A stretch of DNA of 64,000 nt from Sphingobium trunci. Its GTDB lineage: Bacteria > Pseudomonadota > Alphaproteobacteria > Sphingomonadales > Sphingomonadaceae. Below the pieces are notes generated by a model. The model saw only the letters and a list, made by a program, of their open reading frames with translations, was not told where the DNA came from and made no database searches. The stretch is from positions 62,001 through 126,000 of the forward strand of contig NZ_JAKUJY010000004.1 in assembly GCF_022664535.1 (NCBI RefSeq), given 5' to 3'. How positions within the stretch are numbered: position 1 is the stretch's first letter; each line of letters begins with the position of its first letter. Shown in pieces: positions 58,187-64,000 of the stretch. The translations under genes were made by a program, and so were the position numbers.

Positions 58187-59656
58187 ATGACCGCCATACC
58201 GTCCGTGCATCTTCATCTGGGCCATGAGCAGCGCCGGTCGGGGTCGGGCGGCACCCATCCCCATCTCAATCCCGTGACGCAAAAGCCGCAGGCCGATGTC
58301 CCGCTCGCCGGAGCCGCCGAGGTCGAGGAAGCGGTCGCGAAGGCGGAGGCCGCGTTCGACGGCTGGCGCCGCACCCGGCCGGAGGTACGGCGGGACATAT
58401 TGAACCGCCTCGCCGACCTGATGGACGCCCATAAGGAGGAATTCGCCCGCATGGCTGCGCTCGACGGCGGCACGCCGCTGATGGGCGGCATCCGGGGCGC
58501 GGAAATGGCGGTCGCCTGGACCCGCTATTATGCGGGCTGGTGCGACAAGCTGACCGGCGACATGATGAGCAGCTTCGACACGCGCGGGGAATTCGCCTAT
58601 TCCGTGCCCGAGCCGATCGGCATCGTCGGCATCATCATCACCTGGAACGGCCCGCTCATCTCGCTGGGCATGAAGGTCTGCGCCGCGCTGGCGGCAGGCA
58701 ATTGCGTCATCTGCAAACCGGCCGAGATCACCCCCTTCGCGCCTGAACTCTTCGCCCAGCTCTGCAAGGAAGCGGGCGTCCCCGACGGCGTGCTGTCGAT
58801 CGTCCCCGGCACGGCCGAGGCTGGCGAGGCGATCGTGCGCCACAAGAAGGTCCGCAAGATCAGCTTCACCGGCGGGCCGATCACCGCGCGCAAGATCCTG
58901 GCCGCCTGCGCCGAGGAGATCAAGCCGGCGGTCATGGAACTGGGCGGCAAGTCGGCCAGCCTCGTCTTTCCCGATTGCGACATCCAGGCGGCGGCCGAGC
59001 GCGCCGTCTTCTGGACCATCGGCATCCTGGCCGGGCAGGGCTGCGCGCTGCCCACGCGGCAGGTCGTCCATGCCGACATCTATGACGATTTCGTCGCCCG
59101 GCTGAAGGCGATCATCCAGCAACTCAAGGTCGGCGATCCGATGGAACCGGGCGTCATCGTCGGACCGGTCATCAACCGCGCGGCGGTGGACCGCATCCTG
59201 GGCATGTTCGACCGCGCGAAGGCCGACAAGGCGGGCACCTTCCTGCTGGGCGGCACCCGGTGCGGCGGCGCGCTGGCGGAGGGGAATTTCATCGAACCGA
59301 CGCTGATCGTCGATGCCGATCCCGATCATGAGATCAGCCAGGTCGAGATTTTCGGCCCGGCCGTGGTCGTGATGAAATTCCATGAGGAGGATGAGGCCGT
59401 TGCCATCGCCAACAACAGCGAATATGGCCTTGCCTCCTATATCCAGTCCAACGACATCCACCGCGTCCACCGCCTCGCCGAACGGCTGAATGCGGGCGGC
59501 GTCTATGTGAATGGCGGGATGCAGATCAATCCCTGGACGCCCTTCGGCGGGGTCGGCATTTCCGGCTATGGCAAGGAAGGCGGCAAGGCCGGGATCGACG
59601 AATTCCTGCATTACAAGACGGTGACGATCGGCACCGGCGCGCGCATCCTGGCCTGA
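58187..59656 (+). CDS. Aldehyde dehydrogenase family protein
   Basis: 489 aa. Starts after a His/Gly-rich stretch (HLHLGHEQRRSGSGGTH); then ITWNGPLISLGMKVCAALAAG, SFTGGPITA, MELGGKSA (Glu), nucleophile Cys286 in AGQGCALPTR, and C-terminal PFGGVGISGYGKEGG. The usual PWNFP is TWNGP. Related in active-site wording to the ALDH at 14848. ATG 58187 after GAGAGAC. Probably controlled by the adjacent TetR through the operator in its promoter. Confidence 0.92.
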   Translation: MTAIPSVHLHLGHEQRRSGSGGTHPHLNPVTQKPQADVPLAGAAEVEEAVAKAEAAFDGWRRTRPEVRRDILNRLADLMDAHKEEFARMAALDGGTPLMGGIRGAEMAVAWTRYYAGWCDKLTGDMMSSFDTRGEFAYSVPEPIGIVGIIITWNGPLISLGMKVCAALAAGNCVICKPAEITPFAPELFAQLCKEAGVPDGVLSIVPGTAEAGEAIVRHKKVRKISFTGGPITARKILAACAEEIKPAVMELGGKSASLVFPDCDIQAAAERAVFWTIGILAGQGCALPTRQVVHADIYDDFVARLKAIIQQLKVGDPMEPGVIVGPVINRAAVDRILGMFDRAKADKAGTFLLGGTRCGGALAEGNFIEPTLIVDADPDHEISQVEIFGPAVVVMKFHEEDEAVAIANNSEYGLASYIQSNDIHRVHRLAERLNAGGVYVNGGMQINPWTPFGGVGISGYGKEGGKAGIDEFLHYKTVTIGTGARILA

Positions 59657-59679
59657 CCTGCACTCCGGCTGGCCGGACT

Positions 59680-59722
59680 AGAGCGGTTTTCGATCTGATG
59701 GAATCAGATCGAAAACCGCTCT
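59680..59722. repeat. 20-bp inverted repeat element
   Basis: AGAGCGGTTTTCGATCTGAT (59680-59699) and its exact complement (59703-59722) around a 3-nt centre, then GTTCTTTT. It lies 23 nt after the ALDH stop. I recall near-identical palindromes scattered in sphingomonad intergenic regions, so this looks like a dispersed repeat that can also act as a terminator between the convergent genes. Confidence 0.75.
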
Positions 59723-59738
59723 GTTCTTTTGATTTGTC

Positions 59739-59782
59739 GCGATTTCTGAACCGTCAGATGATGCCATCTGACTGGAAATCGC
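59739..59782. repeat. Second hairpin of the intergenic repeat unit
   Basis: Outer arms GCGATTTC / GAAATCGC (59739-59746, 59775-59782) enclosing inner arms GTCAGATG / CATCTGAC (59753-59760, 59765-59772). Directly follows the 20-bp inverted repeat and ends 11 nt before the quinone oxidoreductase stop; both hairpins probably belong to one REP-like or MITE-like unit. Confidence 0.6.
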
Positions 59783-59793
59783 TCCAGAGGCTG

Positions 59794-60780
59794 TCAGGAC
59801 GCCATGTCGAGCACGACGCGTCCTGCCAGCCGGCCGCCCTTGGCGTCCTTCATCGCGGCGGCGAATTGCTCCAGCGGGTAACGCTGGGCAATGGGCGGGT
59901 GCAGATGCCCCTGCCGGTAGAGGCCGAACAGCGCGGGCAGGACCTCCTCATGCCGTTCCGGCTCGTAGAGGCCGAACTGCCGGATATCGACGCCGATCAG
60001 CGACGCCCCCTTCAGCAGCGCCAGATTGATCGGCAGCTTGGGGATGTGCCCGGCGGCAAAGCCGATCACCAGATGCCGCCCGTTCCACGCCAGCGACCGG
60101 AAGGCAGGCTCGGTCGCGTCGCCGCCCAGCGGATCGACCACGATATCGACGGGCTTGCCGTCATTGGCGGCCTTCACATCGTCCCGCCATGTCGACGACC
60201 GGCTGTCGACCACGGCATCGGCGCCGCCGCGCAAGGCCAGATCGCGCTTTTCCGGGGAGGATGCGGAAGCGATGACGCGCGCGCCCAGCGCCTTCGCGAT
60301 CTCCACCGCCGCATAGCCCACGGCGCCGCCCGCGCCCAGCACCAGCACCGTCTCTCCGGCTTTCAGGCTGCTGCGCTGGACCAGCGCATGCCAGGCGGTG
60401 GCATAGCTGACGCGGAAGATGGAGGCGGTGGCGAAGTCCATCGTCTCCGGAATCGCATGGGCCAGCTTGGCGGGAATGACCGCCGCCTCGCTGAAGGCAG
60501 CGCCGAAGCCGCTGGCCATGACCCGCTCCCCGATCCGTGCCGGATCGACGCCTTCGCCGACCGCCTCGATCACGCCGGCAAATTCGCTGCCCGGCACGAA
60601 GGGCAAGGGCGGCTTCATCTGATGCAGGCCCTCGGCCGCCAGCACGTCGACATAGCTGACCCCTGCGGCGTGGACGCGAATGGCGATCTTTCCGGGGCCG
60701 GGCGTACCGGGGTCGCGGGGCTTGAGCGCGAAGCTGTCCGGATCGCCATAGCGCTCCACGACGACGGCGCGGGCGCTCAT
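59794..60780 (-). CDS. NADPH:quinone oxidoreductase-like (MDR family)
   Basis: 328 aa zinc-free medium-chain dehydrogenase/reductase: N-terminal GroES-like domain (PGKIAIRVHAAGVSYVDVLAAEG, FVPGSEFAGVIEAVG), then Rossmann domain VLVLGAGGAVGYAAVEIAKALGARVIA. Zinc-ligand residues of alcohol dehydrogenases are absent. Reduces quinones or enones with NADPH. ATG 60780 overlaps the stop of the nitronate-monooxygenase-like gene; further upstream starts would lie inside that gene. Second of a two-gene operon. Confidence 0.9.
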   Translation of the reverse strand: MSARAVVVERYGDPDSFALKPRDPGTPGPGKIAIRVHAAGVSYVDVLAAEGLHQMKPPLPFVPGSEFAGVIEAVGEGVDPARIGERVMASGFGAAFSEAAVIPAKLAHAIPETMDFATASIFRVSYATAWHALVQRSSLKAGETVLVLGAGGAVGYAAVEIAKALGARVIASASSPEKRDLALRGGADAVVDSRSSTWRDDVKAANDGKPVDIVVDPLGGDATEPAFRSLAWNGRHLVIGFAAGHIPKLPINLALLKGASLIGVDIRQFGLYEPERHEEVLPALFGLYRQGHLHPPIAQRYPLEQFAAAMKDAKGGRLAGRVVLDMAS

Positions 60781-61748
60781 GCCGCCGTCCTCGCGATCCG
60801 GGCGCGCCAGTCGAAGCCGCGATTGGCCTTCACGAAATCGACTTCCAGCCGGTCGACCAGTTCCGCGACGCTCGGCACATCCTCGATCAGCGCGGTCGAA
60901 TGCCCCCCGCTCCAGATGGTTTTCCACGGCTTGATGCCTGCGGGCAGATTGGGCCGGTGGAATGCTTTGGGCGGCGGCAGGTTCAGCGGGTCCAGGCCCG
61001 CCGCGACCATGGAGGGCTTGAGGAAGCTGGCGTTCATGCCCGCAATGGCGTCGGTGAAGAGAACATCCTCCGCCTCCGCGTCCACCAGCATCTGCTTATG
61101 CTCCAGGAAAGTGCCCGATTCCCGGGTCGCGATGAAGCGGGTGCCCATCACCACGAAGTCCGCGCCCAGCGTCAGCGCGGCGGCGATGCCCGCGCCGTCG
61201 GCAATGCCGCCCGCCAGCATGATATAGCCGTCGAACATGCTCCGGATGCGCGGCAGGAAGGCGAAGGGGTTGAGCGTCCCGGCATGGCCGCCCGCGCCGC
61301 CCGTCACCAGCATCAGCCCGTCGACGCCCGCCTCGATCGCCTTTTCGGCATGGCGGACCGTGGTCACGTCATGGAAGACGATGCCCCCCCAGTCATGCAC
61401 CGCCGCCACTTCCTCGCGCGGGTCGCCCAGATTGGTGAGCACCAGCGGCACCCGCGCCTTGCGGCAGACCTCCAGCCTTTCCTTGCGCGCCTGCTGGTCG
61501 ATCGCGGTCGAGGCGAGCAGATTGACGCAGAAGGGGGCGAAGCGGCTCCCGGCGTCGCGCGCCTTCGCCTCTTCCTCGCGGATGGTGGTCAGCCAGCCGT
61601 CCAGCGTTTCGGGCGGGCGCATGTTGGATGATGGAAAGGCGCCGATAATGCCCGCCCGGCAGGAGGCGAGGACCAGATCGAGGCCCGAACAGATGAACAT
61701 GGGCGCCTGCATCAGCGGCAGTTTCAGATCGGACCATTGCAGCGTCAC
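60777..61748 (-). CDS. Nitronate monooxygenase / NPD-like flavoprotein
   Basis: 323 aa FMN TIM barrel: PLMQAPMFICSGLDLVLASCRAG, VTGGAGGHAG (phosphate loop), MLAGGIADGAGIAAALTLGADFVVMGTRF. Related to 2-nitropropane dioxygenases and to FMN-dependent enoyl reductases. GTG start at 61748 with AAGGAGA 7 nt upstream; the longer ATG start lacks a site. Coupled to the quinone oxidoreductase gene. Divergent from a second homologue at 61885 across a shared operator-like site. Confidence 0.88.
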   Translation of the reverse strand: MTLQWSDLKLPLMQAPMFICSGLDLVLASCRAGIIGAFPSSNMRPPETLDGWLTTIREEEAKARDAGSRFAPFCVNLLASTAIDQQARKERLEVCRKARVPLVLTNLGDPREEVAAVHDWGGIVFHDVTTVRHAEKAIEAGVDGLMLVTGGAGGHAGTLNPFAFLPRIRSMFDGYIMLAGGIADGAGIAAALTLGADFVVMGTRFIATRESGTFLEHKQMLVDAEAEDVLFTDAIAGMNASFLKPSMVAAGLDPLNLPPPKAFHRPNLPAGIKPWKTIWSGGHSTALIEDVPSVAELVDRLEVDFVKANRGFDWRARIARTAA

Positions 61749-61820
61749 AGCGGAATCTCCTTGCCTGCCAGCATCAATCATCTATGGGCATTGTTCAATA
61801 TATAAAGATGGATTAGATAG

Positions 61821-61833
61821 ATAACTAAGTGGT
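61821..61833. promoter_or_regulatory. TAACNAGGT-type site (one mismatch), divergent
   Basis: ATAAC-TAA-GTGGT: TAACTAAGT has one mismatch to the core. It sits in the AT-rich 136-bp gap between the divergent NPD-like genes (starts 61748 minus, 61885 plus). Confidence 0.42.
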
Positions 61834-61884
61834 ATATCTGTTCCTGACGCTTGAGCAAGCGCCGGTTGTGAGTCGAGGGTGAAA

Positions 61885-62859
61885 ATGAAGACACGGATCA
61901 CGGAACTGTTGGGGATCGAACATCCCATTGTCCAGGGTGGCATGCAGCAGGTCGGAAAGGCGGAACTGGCATCGGCCGTTTCCAATGCGGGGGGGCTCGG
62001 CATCCTGACCGGCCTGACCCAGCCTTCGCCCGAAGCGCTGCGCGAGGAGATCGAACGCTGCCGTTCGATGACGGACAAGCCCTTCGGCGTGAACATGACG
62101 GTGTTCCCGACCATCAACTCCCCCGACTACAAGGCCTATGCCCAGGCGATCATCGATTCGGGCATCAAGGTCGTGGAAACGGCCGGCACCCCCGCCGTCG
62201 GCGAACTGTGGGACATGTTCAAGCCCGCCGGGATCAAGATCGTGCACAAATGCACCTCCGTCCGCCACGCGCTGTCGGCTGAACGCAAGGGCGTGGACGC
62301 GATCTCGATCGACGGCTTCGAATGCGCCGGCCATCCGGGCGAGGACGATATCCCCGGCCTCATCCTGATCCCGGCGGCAGCCGATCAGGTGAAGATCCCG
62401 ATGTTGGCCTCCGGCGGCTTCGGCGACGGCCGCGGCCTGGTCGCGGCTCTGGCGCTGGGCGCGGAAGGCATCAACATGGGCACGCGCTTCTGCGCGACGG
62501 TGGAAGCACCGATCCATCCCAATGTGAAGCAGGCCTACGTCAACAATGACGAGCGCGGAACCAACCTCATCTTCCGCAAGCTCAAGAACACGGCCCGCGT
62601 CGGCAAGAACACTGTGTCCGACAAGGTGGTCGAAATCCTGGCGCAGCCGGACTCCTCGTTCAAGGACGTCCAGCCCTATGTGTCGGGCGCCCAGGGCCGC
62701 GTGCTGCTGGAGACCGGCGACATGGACGCGGGCGTCTTCTGGGCCGGCATGGTCCAGGGCCTGATCCACGATATCCCGACCTGCAAGGAACTGATCGACC
62801 GGATCATGTCCGAAGCGGATTCGATCATCAAGGAACGGCTGGGCCGCTTCGCAGCCTGA
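61885..62859 (+). CDS. Nitronate monooxygenase / NPD-like flavoprotein (second)
   Basis: 324 aa FMN TIM barrel: TELLGIEHPIVQGGMQQVGKAELASAVSNAGGLGILTG, SIDGFECAGHPGEDD (catalytic-type His), MLASGGFGDGRGLVAALALGAEGINMGTRF. Low similarity to its divergent neighbour outside the core, so the two are not recent copies. In CoA-based pathways such proteins can act as 2-enoyl or dienoyl reductases. ATG 61885 after GAGGG; a GTG 6 nt upstream is possible. Followed 53 nt later by a thiolase, probably co-transcribed. Confidence 0.9.
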   Translation: MKTRITELLGIEHPIVQGGMQQVGKAELASAVSNAGGLGILTGLTQPSPEALREEIERCRSMTDKPFGVNMTVFPTINSPDYKAYAQAIIDSGIKVVETAGTPAVGELWDMFKPAGIKIVHKCTSVRHALSAERKGVDAISIDGFECAGHPGEDDIPGLILIPAAADQVKIPMLASGGFGDGRGLVAALALGAEGINMGTRFCATVEAPIHPNVKQAYVNNDERGTNLIFRKLKNTARVGKNTVSDKVVEILAQPDSSFKDVQPYVSGAQGRVLLETGDMDAGVFWAGMVQGLIHDIPTCKELIDRIMSEADSIIKERLGRFAA

Positions 62860-62912
62860 CGATCCGGGGGCGGGCGCGCCGCGTCCGCTCCGCCGAAGCT
62901 GGAGAATGGAAT

Positions 62913-64000
62913 AATGGCAGAAGCTTTTATCGTATCGGCCGTCCGCACCGCCGGCGGCCGCCGCAACGGCCGGCTGGCAGGCTGGCATCCCGTGGACCTT
63001 GGCGGCAAGATCATCGACGCCGCCGTCGCCCGCGCGGGTGTGCCGGGCGAACTGGTCGATGACGTGATTTTCGGCTGCGTCAGCCAGTCGGGCGAACAGG
63101 CGAACCAGGTCGGCCGCACCTGCGTGCTCGCCTCCTCGCTGCCCTACAGCGTGCCCGCCGTGACCATCGACCGCCAGTGCGGTTCCTCGCAGCAGGCGAT
63201 CCACTTCGCCGCGCAGGCGATCATGTCCGGCACCATGGACATCGTGCTCGCGGGCGGCACCGAGAGCATGACCCGCGTTCCGATGGGGTCGCCGACCCTG
63301 TCGCCTCCGGGCGCGAACCGCTGGCCCCAGTCGGTCATCGATCGCCTCGGCATCGAAGCGAGCAGCCAGTTCCGCAGCGCGGAAATGATCGCCAAGAAGT
63401 GGGGCCTGACCCGCGACATGCTCGACGCCTTTGGTCTGGAAAGCCATCTGCGCGCGCAGAAGGCGACCAAGGAAGGCGCGTTCGACGCGGAAATCCTGCC
63501 GCTCGAGATCGTCAACGCCGACGGCCAGAAGGAAATGCACGTCGTGGACGAGGGGATCCGCTGGGATGCCTCGCCAGAGGGCATGGCCAAGGTCAAGCTG
63601 CTGAGCGAAGAGGGCGTCGTCACCGCCGCCACCTCCAGCCAGGTGACCGACGGCGCCTCGGCGGTGATCGTCGCGTCCGAACGCGCGGTCAAGGAACATG
63701 GGCTGACGCCGCTGGCGCGCATCGTGAACCTCACCGTCACCGCGGGCGACCCGGTCATCATGCTGGAAGAGCCGCTCTTCTGCACCGACAAGGCGCTGAA
63801 GCGCGCGGGCATGAAGCTGAGCGACATCGACCTCTATGAAGTCAATGAAGCGTTCGCGCCCATCCCGATGGCGTGGCAGCGCCACCTCGACGCCGACCCG
63901 GCGAAGCTCAACGCATTCGGCGGCGCCATCGCGCTCGGCCACCCGCTGGGCGCCAGCGGCACCAAGCTGATGGCCACGCTGATCCACGGTCTCAAGCGCA
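62913..64000 (+). CDS. Acetyl-CoA C-acyltransferase (thiolase), 3' end beyond window
   Basis: 362 codons visible and still open at the window end. Start ATG 62913 (MAEAFIVSAVRTAGGRRNGRL) with GGAG upstream. Active-site elements in order: DRQCGSSQQAIHFAA (nucleophile Cys near residue 89), EVNEAFAPIPMAW, GHPLGASGTKLM (catalytic His); the second Cys (C-terminal CxG) lies outside the window. FadA/acetyl-CoA acetyltransferase type, thiolytic cleavage of 3-ketoacyl-CoA. Distinct from the thiolase at 27393. Confidence 0.93.

Noticed and set aside
1..64000. CRISPR arrays, tRNA/rRNA genes, transposases, integrases and toxin-antitoxin pairs
   Set aside because: Looked for repeat-spacer patterns, cloverleaf-like segments and the usual protein motifs; none was seen.

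Overview
The window is 64 kb of GC-rich, densely packed DNA from the chromosome or a large replicon of an alphaproteobacterium, most likely a sphingomonad. This rests on a TonB-dependent receptor tied to a catabolic locus, a P450cam-type (CYP101-like) P450 with a putidaredoxin-type ferredoxin, and a palindromic intergenic element (59680-59782) that I recall as common in Sphingobium/Sphingomonas. The assignment is an inference; there is no rRNA, tRNA or marker gene. No prophage, insertion sequence, CRISPR array or RNA gene was found.

Nearly every gene fits one theme: CoA-thioester catabolism of a hydrophobic, probably cyclic compound (steroid, terpenoid or alicyclic acid). Layout: 1-3041, acyl-CoA dehydrogenase (ACAD) pair, DUF35 protein and crotonase; 3095-3811, TetR; 3948-8599 (minus), five-gene operon of thiolase-like aldolase, DUF35, two family III CoA-transferases and a crotonase; 9003-12499, two near-identical GntR/FCD regulators bracketing a crotonase/SMP-30 operon; 12605-13414, crotonase; 13558-16326 (minus), aldehyde dehydrogenase and P450; 16642-17952, amidohydrolase; 18138-19580, MFS; 19651-23379, a second ACAD pair with DUF2889 and a small protein; 23420-25754 (minus), CoA ligase and crotonase; 25962-27272, a second amidohydrolase; 27393-28646 (minus), thiolase; 28912-33518, ligase, crotonase, alpha/beta hydrolase, MFS; 33615-35675, FadB-like protein; 35797-37881, HIBADH-like dehydrogenase, CMD-family protein, SDR; 38106-41240, Nudix protein and a fused double ACAD; 41413-43773, TonB receptor; 43983-44324, EthD-like protein; 44364-46352 (minus), ferredoxin, DUF35, aldolase; 46580-57111, aldehyde dehydrogenases, SDRs, an aldo/keto reductase and MFS transporters; 57415-59656, TetR and aldehyde dehydrogenase; 59794-64000, quinone oxidoreductase, two nitronate-monooxygenase-like proteins and a thiolase cut by the window end.

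Inferred logic: uptake by the TonB receptor, hydroxylation by P450/ferredoxin, activation by CoA ligases or CoA-transferases, dehydrogenation by heteromeric ACADs of the steroid-catabolism type, hydration or isomerisation or ring opening by crotonases, oxidation by SDRs or the FadB-like protein, cleavage by thiolases or by aldolase-DUF35 pairs, and removal of released aldehydes by four aldehyde dehydrogenases.

The most striking non-coding signal is a 13-bp palindromic motif with core TAACNAGGT in intergenic DNA ahead of many of these operons (19590, 25766, 37913, 41340, 46481, 51159 exact; further imperfect copies). It suggests one regulator controls the scattered operons as a regulon. A second operator type (TAAAC-N4-GTTTAC) occurs at 35717 and 58096, the latter inside a promoter next to a TetR gene.
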